Assembly: GCA_028282395.1 (NCBI GenBank) | Contig: JANQHY010000143.1 | Span: 1-7,847 of the forward strand | DNA length: 7,847 nucleotides | Direction of reading: 5' to 3' | From: Gammaproteobacteria bacterium | GTDB taxonomy: Bacteria; Pseudomonadota; Gammaproteobacteria; UBA12402 | Shown: one piece after another, positions 1-6,497 of the stretch | How positions within the stretch are numbered: position 1 is the stretch's first letter | Layout: the number at the start of each line of letters is the position of its first letter | The notes under the pieces: generated by a model | Told to the model about the DNA's origin: nothing | What the model saw: the letters and a program-made list of their open reading frames with translations, nothing else | Database searches by the model: none | Made by a program: the position numbers and the translations under genes

Positions 1-1121
1 TCTAAGCCATAATCATAGGCTTTGTCAAAGTCTTGCGCTCGTTGATTATTGTCAAAGTTTTCTATTAATTTATTGTTTTTATCAAGAAGTTCGTTACACT
101 TTTCAATGTACATCATTTTTTCATTTTGGATGTCTTCCATGCGCTGATTAAAGTCATCCTTTTCTTTGTAGTACTCTTTTATCTTCTTTTCTACTTCTTT
201 GAACTCATTTTGTAGTTTTTCTCGCTTATCATTGAGATCCTTTTTTATGTTGAGCATCTCTTCAATTCTCTTCTCTTTGAATTTTTCCAGAAGTGTTTTT
301 CTGTCACCCTTTTTCTGAGTGTTGTCTTCTTTGCTCATGACTTGGTCGCGATCGAATAGTGACTTGTGTAGCGAGCCAAATACATCCATATCATCGAGCG
401 TGTCAGACTTATGGATCTCTTTTTCGAGGTTGTTTTGTATCTCTTTGGTTTTCTTATCCCGTTCCAATAGCCCTTTTTCCAGTTTTATTTGCGCATCCAG
501 ATGTTTATCAAGATTGGCAATTCTTCTTTCTGTTCTTGCAAAGAATCTGTTTTCTTGAATGGTTGATAGTAGACCAGTGGTTGTGCTAATCAACTTCTCT
601 TTTATATTGGTTCTAAATTTTTCTGCATCATAGTAGCGTCCGCGTTGAGCAAAAGGGATATTTTTAACCTGACTATTAAGGGATCGGATGTCAATGTTAG
701 TAGAGAAATTATTAAAGTCATTCTGGTACTCTTTTTCGACATTATCTTGCATCTCATTTTTCTGTTTTTTGATGCTCTCGTTGAATTTCTTTTTCGTCTC
801 TTCAGAGACGTTGCGCTGCTCCTGCATTTCCAATAGTTGCTTGAGCTTGTCATCAATGGTTGAGATATCTTTTACAGATTTATTCCATTGATTTAGGTAG
901 CTCTCTTTAAATTTTATCTCCTGTTCTTCAAGAGTTTTATCGAAAACTTTTTGTGTTTCTTCGTATTCAGGCATCCTCATTTCCTGTTGCCAATTTTTGT
1001 TTTGAGCTCTACGTCTAACCTGCGCGTCATATTTTTGCTGTTTTCTGGTCTTATCGTTATAACGATTATATTTAGGTTTACTAGTGCTATAAAATTTCCT
1101 TTTTTTGTGTTTGCGTGGCAT
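1..1121 (-). CDS. Large lysine/glutamate-rich coiled-coil protein, C-terminus beyond the left edge
   Basis: Reading from the ATG at 1121-1119, the frame stays open for 373 codons to the window edge with no stop, so the gene is real but partial at its 3' end. A Shine-Dalgarno-like GAGG lies six bases upstream of the ATG. Residues 1-43 are extremely basic (PRKHKKRK at 2-9, VRRR at 35-38). From about residue 52 the protein is almost entirely charged and polar, rich in K, E, N, Q and D, with long heptad-like stretches at about 52-135, 165-235 and 275-360. This pattern predicts coiled coils broken by short linkers around 140-165 and 238-270. There is no signal peptide, membrane segment or recognisable enzyme motif. 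Sampled lines are only about a quarter to a third G+C, lower than the neighbouring housekeeping genes. I do not recognise the family. A cytoskeletal or scaffold-like protein, or a secreted effector if the host is a Legionella-like intracellular bacterium, are possibilities only. Confidence 0.85.
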   Translation of the reverse strand, partial: MPRKHKKRKFYSTSKPKYNRYNDKTRKQQKYDAQVRRRAQNKNWQQEMRMPEYEETQKVFDKTLEEQEIKFKESYLNQWNKSVKDISTIDDKLKQLLEMQEQRNVSEETKKKFNESIKKQKNEMQDNVEKEYQNDFNNFSTNIDIRSLNSQVKNIPFAQRGRYYDAEKFRTNIKEKLISTTTGLLSTIQENRFFARTERRIANLDKHLDAQIKLEKGLLERDKKTKEIQNNLEKEIHKSDTLDDMDVFGSLHKSLFDRDQVMSKEDNTQKKGDRKTLLEKFKEKRIEEMLNIKKDLNDKREKLQNEFKEVEKKIKEYYKEKDDFNQRMEDIQNEKMMYIEKCNELLDKNNKLIENFDNNQRAQDFDKAYDYGL

Positions 1122-1148
1122 GGTGCACCTCGCTCTATTTTTTCTTTT

Positions 1149-1176
1149 TATATAAAATATAGTACATTTTGATTAA
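1149..1176 (-). promoter_or_regulatory. Weak candidate promoter for the coiled-coil gene
   Basis: On the minus strand TTAATC (1176-1171) is followed after 16 bases by TATATA (1154-1149). The -10 matches consensus in five of six positions and the -35 in only three. The predicted transcript start would leave a leader of roughly 20 bases before the ATG at 1121. The whole stretch 1140-1220 is AT-rich, so chance matches are likely. The terminator at 1241-1267 makes an independent promoter somewhere here probable. Confidence 0.25.
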
Positions 1177-1240
1177 GATAGGATTACATGAAAGTATATT
1201 ATTTTTTTCACATACTAATTAATGACTTAAGCGAGGAGGC

Positions 1241-1267
1241 AAAAAAAAGCGCCATCCTGCTGGCGCT
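1241..1267 (-). terminator. Intrinsic terminator of the outer membrane protein gene
   Basis: On the minus strand AGCGCCA (1267-1261) pairs with TGGCGCT (1254-1248) across a six-base loop, and the stem runs directly into eight T residues (1248-1241). This is a textbook rho-independent terminator oriented to stop transcripts coming from the outer membrane protein gene that ends at 1329. It lies about 120 bp upstream of the coiled-coil gene, so the two minus-strand genes should be separate transcription units. Confidence 0.88.
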
Positions 1268-1300
1268 ACGGTTTGGTTGAAATGAAACCTATTGGTGTTC

Positions 1301-1320
1301 TTGACAGAAATTTCTGTCAA
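1301..1320. repeat. Perfect 20-bp palindrome after the outer membrane protein gene
   Basis: TTGACAGAAATTTCTGTCAA is identical to its own reverse complement (two 10-bp arms, no spacer). It begins eight bases beyond the stop codon of the minus-strand gene and lies before the terminator. In RNA it could form an eight-base-pair hairpin with an AAUU loop, protecting the 3' end of the message. As DNA it has the form of a homodimeric protein binding site. There is no T tract, so it is not itself a terminator. Confidence 0.8.
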
Positions 1321-1328
1321 GGGGGTGT

Positions 1329-1976
1329 TTAACTAAAATAGTAGTCAAGTCCAGCGCTGAAGAGTCCGGCACCAGCAATCCCATAAACTGCTCCCTGATA
1401 TTGGGCGACAAGTCTAACATTTTTAGTGATAGCATAACTGAACCCGGCACCGACGAATGGTAGTGGGAAGCCGACACGGTCAAGTGTACCGCTTGCTGAT
1501 TGACCATCAATTGTGGTTTTAGCAGTTTCTTCAGGTAGGTAGACAAACATCGCACCAATTTTAGGAATAAAGGCAACCCGGCTATGAGCAATTTGCAGAT
1601 CCCAACGTGCAGCAACATAAGGGACATAAGTGGCAACGCGAGTTGATACATCCGCGCTTAAGCCGCTAGCAGTTTCAGTGCTGATATCGGTATTAAAAAT
1701 ATTCTGCATAAAGCCAAATTCTACAGCTGTGCCGCCTGGTTTGCCGCGGTAACCCATGGCTGCACTCCAGCCAAACCCGTCAAAACCGTTGGGGAATGTG
1801 GAAGAGCTAGTAACAACACCAAGGTAGTAGAGATTGCTACCAGCAGTGCCCTCAGCATACCAACCTTGTGGAGATAGCCAGTCAGTTGTATCGTTATCGG
1901 TAGTAGTGGCCATCGCTACAGGTGTCATGGCGATTGTTGTAGCAAGAGTCATCAGTAATGAGAGTTTTTTTATCAT
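1329..1976 (-). CDS. Secreted beta-barrel-like outer membrane protein (opacity/OmpA-barrel type)
   Basis: The gene encodes 215 residues. Residues 1-23 form a classical Sec signal peptide: basic MIKK, a hydrophobic core, then AMA as the likely signal peptidase I site. The mature part has no hydrophobic helix. It alternates short polar and aromatic strands (GWYAEGTAGSNLYYLGV, GWSAAMGYRGKPGGTAVEFGF, RVAFIPKIGAMFVYL, FVGAGFSYAITKNVRLVAQY) and ends in AGLDYYFS, an aromatic terminal strand as in eight-stranded barrels of the opacity/OmpA-barrel kind. The final residue is Ser rather than Phe, which is slightly atypical for BAM recognition. Gly/Ala/Thr richness and the lack of cysteines fit an outer membrane location. 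The start is supported by the signal peptide and a weak GGGATAAG site upstream. The gene is monocistronic: a candidate promoter lies at 2019-2048 and a terminator at 1241-1267. The specific role (adhesin, porin or structural) cannot be told from sequence. Confidence 0.8.
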   Translation of the reverse strand: MIKKLSLLMTLATTIAMTPVAMATTTDNDTTDWLSPQGWYAEGTAGSNLYYLGVVTSSSTFPNGFDGFGWSAAMGYRGKPGGTAVEFGFMQNIFNTDISTETASGLSADVSTRVATYVPYVAARWDLQIAHSRVAFIPKIGAMFVYLPEETAKTTIDGQSASGTLDRVGFPLPFVGAGFSYAITKNVRLVAQYQGAVYGIAGAGLFSAGLDYYFS

Positions 1977-2018
1977 TTTTCTTATCCCATAAAAATCGTT
2001 ATCTTACGAAGAGATGAA

Positions 2019-2048
2019 AGGATAACAGACGATCTTATGTATGGTCAA
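2019..2048 (-). promoter_or_regulatory. Candidate sigma70-type promoter of the outer membrane protein gene
   Basis: On the minus strand TTGACC (2048-2043) is followed after 18 bases by TATCCT (2024-2019), matching consensus in five and four of six positions. The implied leader is roughly 35 bases. GATAAC at 2021-2026 overlaps the -10 and is repeated in inverted form as GTTATC at 1998-2003, so the two half-sites flank the likely start of transcription and could form an operator. That last point is inference. Confidence 0.45.
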
Positions 2049-2067
2049 TATCTGCACACAAAAAATT

Positions 2068-2116
2068 CCGTTTTTTTCTTTCTCCAGCCACTCTTCCAGG
2101 GAAAGTGAAAAAACGG
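2068..2116. repeat. Compound inverted repeat between divergent genes
   Basis: CCGTTTTTT (2068-2076) is complementary to AAAAAACGG (2108-2116). Inside, CACT-C-TTC (2089-2096) pairs with GAAAGTG (2101-2107) across a CAGG loop, with one bulged C. The result is an outer nine-bp arm, an asymmetric internal loop and an inner seven-bp stem. Read on the minus strand, the structure is followed by AATTTTTT, so it resembles a terminator in that direction, yet no minus-strand gene is known to end there. Confidence 0.55.
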
Positions 2117-2162
2117 CCAAGGCCGATTAGGGGAAAAGTGGTAATTTAATGATACTACCCCC

Positions 2163-2215
2163 TTGCTGTTAAGAGATAACTTCGACACAATAGCAATCCA
2201 GTGGATCGCTATACT
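2163..2215 (+). promoter_or_regulatory. tkt: Weak candidate promoter for tkt-hemH
   Basis: Two poor options exist. TTGCTG (2163-2168) with CACAAT (2186-2191) at 17-base spacing matches consensus in three and four of six positions. TATACT (2210-2215) is a good -10 but has no -35 at proper spacing. Either would give a leader of about 85-110 bases containing the 2224-2238 dyad. The true promoter could also lie further left among the dyads. Confidence 0.22.
2190..2212. repeat. Hairpin-forming inverted repeat upstream of tkt
   Basis: ATAGCAATCC (2190-2199) and GGATCGCTAT (2203-2212) are complementary except for one A/C pair, with a three-base loop. A minus-strand RNA would pair fully, since the mismatch becomes G-U. 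There is no T tract on either side. It overlaps the only good -10 match upstream of tkt, so it may be an operator or part of a leader. Confidence 0.5.
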
Positions 2216-2305
2216 CATCGGATTGCCAGGGGTTGGCAGCAGTGCGGGTTTACTGCAATCTGCATCCAATTAGGTATAGCCAGTATCAACAACTTGGGGG
2301 AAACT

Positions 2306-4321
2306 ATGCTATCACGTCGTCAACTTGCCAATGCGCTGCGTATTTTAAGTATTGATGCAGTCGAGCGCGCCAAATCAGGCCATCCCGGTATGCCAATGGG
2401 TATGGCGGATATTGCCGAAGTTTTATGGAACGATTTTCTTAAACATAATCCAGCAGATCCAGACTGGTGGAACCGTGATCGCTTTATTCTCTCTAATGGC
2501 CACGGTTCAATGCTGCATTATGCGCTGCTCCATTTAACCGGCTATGATTTAACTATCGAAGATCTGAAACAGTTCAGGCAGCTCCATTCAAAAACAGCAG
2601 GTCATCCCGAGCTGTTTGAAGCGCCGGGAATTGAAACAACCACTGGCCCATTAGGGCAGGGATTAGCCAATGGTGTTGGTATGGCCATTGCAGAAAAACG
2701 GCTTGCAGCTGAATTCAATCAACCTGGACTTGCTATTATTGACCACCGCACCTATGTTTTTATTGGTGATGGCTGCCTGATGGAGGGGATTTCCCATGAA
2801 GCGTGTTCATTAGCGGGTAAGCTTGGTCTAGGTAAATTAATTGTTATTTGGGATGATAACGATATCTCTATTGATGGCAAGGCAAGTGATTGGATGGAGC
2901 ACGACCCTGCTGCACGCTTTACCTCTTATGGTTGGCAAGTGATTAATCATATCGATGGTCATGACCCTGATGCAGTGCAAGCAGCATTAAAACAGGCCCA
3001 TGACGAACTTGAACGACCAACGCTATTATGTTGCCGTACTGAAATTGGCCATGGCTCACCTAATAAAGTCAATACTGCCGCAGCACATGGCGCGCCACTG
3101 GGGAGTGAAGAGATTGCTTTAACTCGTGCGGCATTGGATTGGCAGTTGCCGCCATTTGAAATACCCCAAGCGTTTTATGATGCTTGGGATGCTAAGGCGC
3201 GTGGTGCTGAACAGCAGCAGCAGTGGCAACAGCAGTATGAAGACTATCAACAGGCTCGCCCGCAATTAGCGAAAGAGTTGCAACGACGCATCAGTGGTGA
3301 ATTGCCGCAAAATTTTGACCAGACGATCGCTGAATTATTAAAATCTGCTGCGGCAGCAACGAAAGCGGTGGCAACACGTAAAGCGAATAGTACGGTTCTC
3401 GCTGAGGTTGGCAAAATTTTGCCAGAGATATTTGGCGGTTCTGCTGATCTGTCGGGATCAAATTGCACATTGTGGCCACAGGCTGAGATTTTTAACCACG
3501 ATAATCCGCGTGGCAATTATCTTCACTATGGTGTGCGTGAATTTGCTATGACCGCTATCATGAATGGTATCGCGCTCCATGGTGGGTTTATCCCTTATGG
3601 CGGGACTTTCCTAGCTTTCCTTAGTTATAATGCAAGTGCTGTGAGAATGTCAGCTTTAATGAAGCAGCGCGTTATTCATGTTTTTACGCATGATTCAATC
3701 GGTCTTGGTGAAGATGGTCCAACACATCAGCCGATTGAGCACTTATCGCTTTTGCGTAATACGCCTAACTTAGTGACTTGGCGGCCATGTGATGGTACTG
3801 AATCAGTCGTGGCGTGGCAGTCAGCCTTGCAGAGCAGTCATGAGCCGACAGTATTATGTATGAGTCGGCAAAATTTAGCACCACAACCGCGCAGTGATGC
3901 ACAGATCGCTAATATTCATCGTGGCGGCTATATTTTACACGATTGTGAAGGTATGCCAGAGGTGATTCTGCTGGCAACCGGTTCAGAAGTTGATTTAGCA
4001 ATGCAGGCAGCACAAGCGAGTTCACGGCGAATCCGTGTCGTATCATTGCCAGCAACGACGCTGTTTGATCGGCAAAGCCCTGAGTATCGTGAACAGGTAT
4101 TGCCATCAGCCGTGACACGACGTATCGCTATTGAGGCGGGGTCAACGCCATTTTGGTACAAATATGTTGGATTAGCAGGCCAGGTAATAGGTATCGATCG
4201 CTTTGGACTATCAGCACCAGCGGAGAAGCTGTTTGACTATTTTGGCTTGACGGTCGAGGCGCTTCTGACAGCAATTGAAACATCAATGGCGGGTGAGCCT
4301 GCTTCTATTATCGCAGAGTAA
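2306..4321 (+). CDS. tkt: Transketolase
   Basis: This thiamine diphosphate enzyme of the non-oxidative pentose phosphate pathway moves two-carbon ketol units between sugar phosphates in the cytoplasm. I start it at the ATG at 2306, behind GGGGG with five-base spacing. The in-frame ATG at 2201 would add 35 unrelated residues. With this start the protein has 671 residues, close to the family norm, and key residues fall at E. coli numbering: H26 (AKSGHPG), H66 (SNGHGSML), H100, H261, R358 and S385. The ThDP/Mg site GDG (154-156) with N185, the catalytic Glu at 412 (GVREFAM) and the second signature [12 protein letters not shown] (469-480) with D470 and H474 are intact. The C-terminal domain (from about 540) ends with the usual [14 protein letters not shown] and [19 protein letters not shown]. 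The linker at 302-317 is unusually glutamine-rich. hemH follows after 26 bp, so the two genes are probably co-transcribed. Confidence 0.97.
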   Translation: MLSRRQLANALRILSIDAVERAKSGHPGMPMGMADIAEVLWNDFLKHNPADPDWWNRDRFILSNGHGSMLHYALLHLTGYDLTIEDLKQFRQLHSKTAGHPELFEAPGIETTTGPLGQGLANGVGMAIAEKRLAAEFNQPGLAIIDHRTYVFIGDGCLMEGISHEACSLAGKLGLGKLIVIWDDNDISIDGKASDWMEHDPAARFTSYGWQVINHIDGHDPDAVQAALKQAHDELERPTLLCCRTEIGHGSPNKVNTAAAHGAPLGSEEIALTRAALDWQLPPFEIPQAFYDAWDAKARGAEQQQQWQQQYEDYQQARPQLAKELQRRISGELPQNFDQTIAELLKSAAAATKAVATRKANSTVLAEVGKILPEIFGGSADLSGSNCTLWPQAEIFNHDNPRGNYLHYGVREFAMTAIMNGIALHGGFIPYGGTFLAFLSYNASAVRMSALMKQRVIHVFTHDSIGLGEDGPTHQPIEHLSLLRNTPNLVTWRPCDGTESVVAWQSALQSSHEPTVLCMSRQNLAPQPRSDAQIANIHRGGYILHDCEGMPEVILLATGSEVDLAMQAAQASSRRIRVVSLPATTLFDRQSPEYREQVLPSAVTRRIAIEAGSTPFWYKYVGLAGQVIGIDRFGLSAPAEKLFDYFGLTVEALLTAIETSMAGEPASIIAE

Positions 4322-4347
4322 ATGATGGCGAATAGCAGGAGTTAGGC

Positions 4348-5370
4348 ATGACGGCAAAAGCGGTTCTATTAATTAATTTAGGTACCCCGCAGGACTGTAG
4401 TCGTGCGGCAGTATGGCGTTATTTGCGTGAATTCTTAATTGATCCACGTGTCATTGATTTGCCTGCTATTATTCGCTGGCCGTTGGTAAATTTAATTATT
4501 GCACCTTTCCGCAGTAAAAAATCAGCGTTAGCCTACCGTCAAATTAATTCACCGGAAGGTTTGCCATTGCGTGTTTATGGTTATCAATTGCAGCAGCAGC
4601 TTGCTGAAGTATTAACCGAAGAGTATCAGGTTGAACTGGCTATGCGTTATGGTGAGCCATCAATTGCTAGTGCATTGCAACGGCTTAAATCGTGTCAACA
4701 GTTGACGATTATTCCCCTGTTTCCCCAGTATAGTTCCGCCGCAACTGGCTCAGCGATTGAGCGGGTAATGCAGCAGTTGTCACGGCAGAATAATATTCCA
4801 ACAGTAAAAATTTATAATCAATTTTATCAACATCGAGGTTTTGTTGATGCTTATGTTCAACGTATTCAGCGTACATTAGCGGAGGAAAAAATTGATGGTC
4901 TGCTGTTTAGTTACCACAGTATACCAGAGCGCCATATTGACAAAAGTGGTTGCCAAGGTGAGTGTGACCGTCTTCAGCCGTGCCCAGCTATTGGGGAGAG
5001 TAATCGTCACTGCTATCGCGCACAATGTTATCAAACCTCCCGGCTGCTGGCGCAGCAATTAAAACTGCCTGAAGGGAGTTATCAGACAGTTTTTCAGTCG
5101 CGCTTAGGGCGTATTCCTTGGGTGCAGCCATATCTTGATCGCTCATTGCAGTCGTTAATTGATCGCGGTATGCGTCGGATTGCCATTGTATCGCCTTCAT
5201 TTGTTAATGATTGTTTAGAGACATTAGAAGAGATTGCCATTCGCAGTGCTGAACAGTGGAAAGCATTGGGTGGTGAAGCTTTGATTGCTATTCCATGCCT
5301 GAATAGTGATACGCGCTGGGTTGAAGCATTGGCAGAGATGGTAAGAGACCCTGTCGCTTATAGTGAGTAG
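4348..5370 (+). CDS. hemH: Ferrochelatase with cysteine-rich insertion
   Basis: Ferrochelatase inserts Fe2+ into protoporphyrin IX, the last step of protohaem synthesis, at the inner face of the membrane. The 340 residues begin with the family's VLLINLGTPQ. They contain LFSYHSIPERH (186-196) with catalytic H190, the TVFQSRLGRIPWVQPYLD segment (247-264) and SPSFVNDCLETLEEI (282-296), where E291 matches the conserved active-site glutamate. GGAG six bases upstream supports the ATG at 4348. Directly after the catalytic loop, residues 202-227 carry five cysteines (202, 206, 212, 222, 227) in an insertion absent from E. coli HemH. Related cysteine-bearing loops occur in other bacterial ferrochelatases, some of which bind a [2Fe-2S] cluster. 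Whether this one does is inference. No C-terminal membrane anchor is seen. The 26-bp gap after tkt indicates one operon. Confidence 0.96.
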   Translation: MTAKAVLLINLGTPQDCSRAAVWRYLREFLIDPRVIDLPAIIRWPLVNLIIAPFRSKKSALAYRQINSPEGLPLRVYGYQLQQQLAEVLTEEYQVELAMRYGEPSIASALQRLKSCQQLTIIPLFPQYSSAATGSAIERVMQQLSRQNNIPTVKIYNQFYQHRGFVDAYVQRIQRTLAEEKIDGLLFSYHSIPERHIDKSGCQGECDRLQPCPAIGESNRHCYRAQCYQTSRLLAQQLKLPEGSYQTVFQSRLGRIPWVQPYLDRSLQSLIDRGMRRIAIVSPSFVNDCLETLEEIAIRSAEQWKALGGEALIAIPCLNSDTRWVEALAEMVRDPVAYSE

Positions 5371-5388
5371 TCATTGCTAAAATTATAC

Positions 5389-5402
5389 TAGCAGCGCTGC
5401 TA
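5389..5402. repeat. 14-bp perfect palindrome between hemH and the membrane protein gene
   Basis: TAGCAGCGCTGCTA is self-complementary. It lies 18 bases after the hemH stop and 11 bases upstream of the -35 of the next gene's candidate promoter. As RNA it would give only a five-bp stem with a four-base loop and no following U tract, so a terminator role is weak. An operator for the downstream promoter is equally possible. Confidence 0.6.
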
Positions 5403-5413
5403 ATGCGTGGGTG

Positions 5414-5444
5414 TTGGCAAATATCAATGCTCTCATGCTACAAT
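5414..5444 (+). promoter_or_regulatory. Extended -10 promoter of the four-helix membrane protein gene
   Basis: TTGGCA (5414-5419) is followed after 19 bases by TACAAT (5439-5444). Both match consensus in five of six positions. TGC immediately before the -10 gives an extended TGn motif, which offsets the long spacer. Transcription would begin near 5451, leaving a leader of about 40 bases. This suggests the gene is not dependent on the tkt-hemH transcript. Confidence 0.5.
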
Positions 5445-5490
5445 AATCAACAATAGGAATTAAAGCATAGTGTTAACTAAGGAGAGTATT

Positions 5491-5886
5491 ATGGCAATTT
5501 CATTATTTCTTGCTAAAGTCATGAGTATCTATTTTCTGCTGATGACAATTATTATGATTGTACGCCGCCGTGCTATGTTGGCAATGTTTGATCAAGTTGT
5601 TGAGCAGCCTGCTGTTTTATGTATGACAGCAGTTTTTACCCTGATATTGGGGATACTATTAGTGGTTGGGCATAATATCTGGGTGGCAGATTGGCGTATT
5701 GTCATTACCATTCTGGCTTGGCTTACTTTAATCAAAGGTGTTGTGAATTTACTATTTCCAACATTCCCTTCCTATATGATGAAACGAATGCACAATAATG
5801 GCGCCTATATATCCTCAATCGTATTTATGTTGATTGTAGGGCTGTTTTTGCTTTACCAGGGGTTTGGTCGTGGATATTTCTCATAA
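5491..5886 (+). CDS. Small four-helix inner membrane protein, function unknown
   Basis: I place the start at the ATG at 5491, because AAGGAG (5479-5484) sits six bases upstream. An in-frame GTG at 5470 lies before that site and is unlikely. The 131 residues show four hydrophobic segments at about 4-24, 40-60, 68-88 and 105-124. RRR at 25-27 after the first helix, and KR at 98-99 after the third, suggest that both ends of the protein face the periplasm by the positive-inside rule. GHNIWVADWRIVITILAWLT followed by IKG (60-83) and LLFP (87-90) look like conserved motifs of an uncharacterised bacterial membrane protein family, but I cannot name it. It lies between hemH and the convergent ruvA, and neither neighbour indicates a job for it. 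There is no catalytic motif and only one cysteine (C44). Confidence 0.82.
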   Translation: MAISLFLAKVMSIYFLLMTIIMIVRRRAMLAMFDQVVEQPAVLCMTAVFTLILGILLVVGHNIWVADWRIVITILAWLTLIKGVVNLLFPTFPSYMMKRMHNNGAYISSIVFMLIVGLFLLYQGFGRGYFS

Positions 5887-5894
5887 GGCTCAGG

Positions 5895-6497
5895 CTATTT
5901 AGCCATTGTCTGCAGTGCTAGGCGAATGAGATCAGCGGATGCCATCCCCTCTTTAGCAATTTGTGAAATAGCGTGTTGTGCTTGTGCTGCTTTATAGCCA
6001 AGTGAAACTAATGCGTCAATGGCGTCTCCAATAGCGCTATTGCTAGCATTCGCTGATTGCGCTGTCTCGACTACTAGCGAGGTATCGCTGGACCAATCCT
6101 TTAGACGATCCTTCATATCAATCAGCAATCGTTCTGCTGTTTTCTTGCCCACACCGGGTAGTCGTGTCAAACTTTTAATATCCTGGTTCTGTACACAGAG
6201 AAGAAAGTGATCAGGTTCAACAGTGGAGAGAATTGCCAGCGCCATTTTTGGACCAACACCATTGACTTTAATGAGATGGCGAAAGAGTGTGCGTTCACGC
6301 AGTTCAAGAAAGCCAAAGAGCAGGTTAGCATCCTCACGCACAACATGGTGAGTATGGAGCGTTACTTGCTCGTTCAGTGAAGGTAGGTGGCAGAAAGTAT
6401 TCATCGATACCTGAACCTCATAGCCGACGCCATGAATATCAATTAAAAGATGGGGTGGCTGTTTTTCCAGCAATATGCCATTTAGGCGTCCAATCAT
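5895..6497 (-). CDS. ruvA: Holliday junction branch migration subunit RuvA
   Basis: RuvA binds four-way DNA junctions as a tetramer and loads the RuvB motor for branch migration in recombinational repair. The 200 residues are full length. They comprise an N-terminal OB fold beginning MIGRLNGILL, the acidic pin E55-D56 in VVREDANLLFGF, helix-hairpin-helix motifs VNGVGPKMALAI (78-89) and LPGVGKKTAERLL (113-125), a variable linker around 136-155, and the RuvB-binding domain III (about 156-198). The start ATG at 6497 overlaps the stop of the upstream transporter as ATGA. AGAGGA about nine bases upstream, inside the transporter gene, provides ribosome binding. Expression is therefore coupled to the transporter. 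The gene ends in TAG, convergent with the membrane protein gene eight bp away, and no ruvB follows. RuvB must be encoded elsewhere. Confidence 0.97.
   Translation of the reverse strand: MIGRLNGILLEKQPPHLLIDIHGVGYEVQVSMNTFCHLPSLNEQVTLHTHHVVREDANLLFGFLELRERTLFRHLIKVNGVGPKMALAILSTVEPDHFLLCVQNQDIKSLTRLPGVGKKTAERLLIDMKDRLKDWSSDTSLVVETAQSANASNSAIGDAIDALVSLGYKAAQAQHAISQIAKEGMASADLIRLALQTMAK

Larger units (their letters stand above)
1977..2305. other. Divergent intergenic region rich in dyads
   Basis: This 329-bp stretch separates the minus-strand outer membrane protein gene from plus-strand tkt. It holds the candidate promoter of the former (2019-2048), a compound inverted repeat (2068-2116), a small GC-rich dyad (CGGCC-AA-GGCCG, 2114-2125), a 10-bp stem with one mismatch (2190-2212), a five-bp TGCCA/TGGCA stem (2224-2238) and a weak candidate tkt promoter. 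No convincing gene was found. The frames open on either strand here have no ribosome binding site and no family resemblance. Confidence 0.7.

Noticed and set aside
602..856. 84-codon minus-strand frame inside the coiled-coil gene
   Set aside because: It is an out-of-frame shadow of the longer continuous frame that starts at 1121 on the same strand.
2045..2269. 74-codon minus-strand open frame in the intergenic region
   Set aside because: No ribosome site, no recognisable motif, and it runs across the candidate promoters and dyads. It is probably chance.
2213..2271. A plus-strand frame reading [18 protein letters not shown], resembling the helix-hairpin-helix of MutY/endonuclease III-type glycosylases
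   Set aside because: Only about 20 residues look similar, there is no start codon or ribosome site, stops lie on both sides, and the glycine-rich pattern can arise by chance. A mutY relic cannot be supported.
2201..2305. In-frame upstream ATG extending transketolase by 35 residues
   Set aside because: The extension has no resemblance to transketolases and no ribosome binding site. The start at 2306 puts conserved histidines exactly at E. coli positions.
3247..3516. Antisense frame of 89 codons within tkt
   Set aside because: Overlaps a fully conserved gene on the other strand, with no start signals.
5893..5904. GGCTA-TT-TAGCC dyad at the convergent ends of the membrane protein gene and ruvA, as a shared terminator
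   Set aside because: The stem is only four to five bp with a tiny loop and no T tract on either side, so it is not a credible intrinsic terminator.
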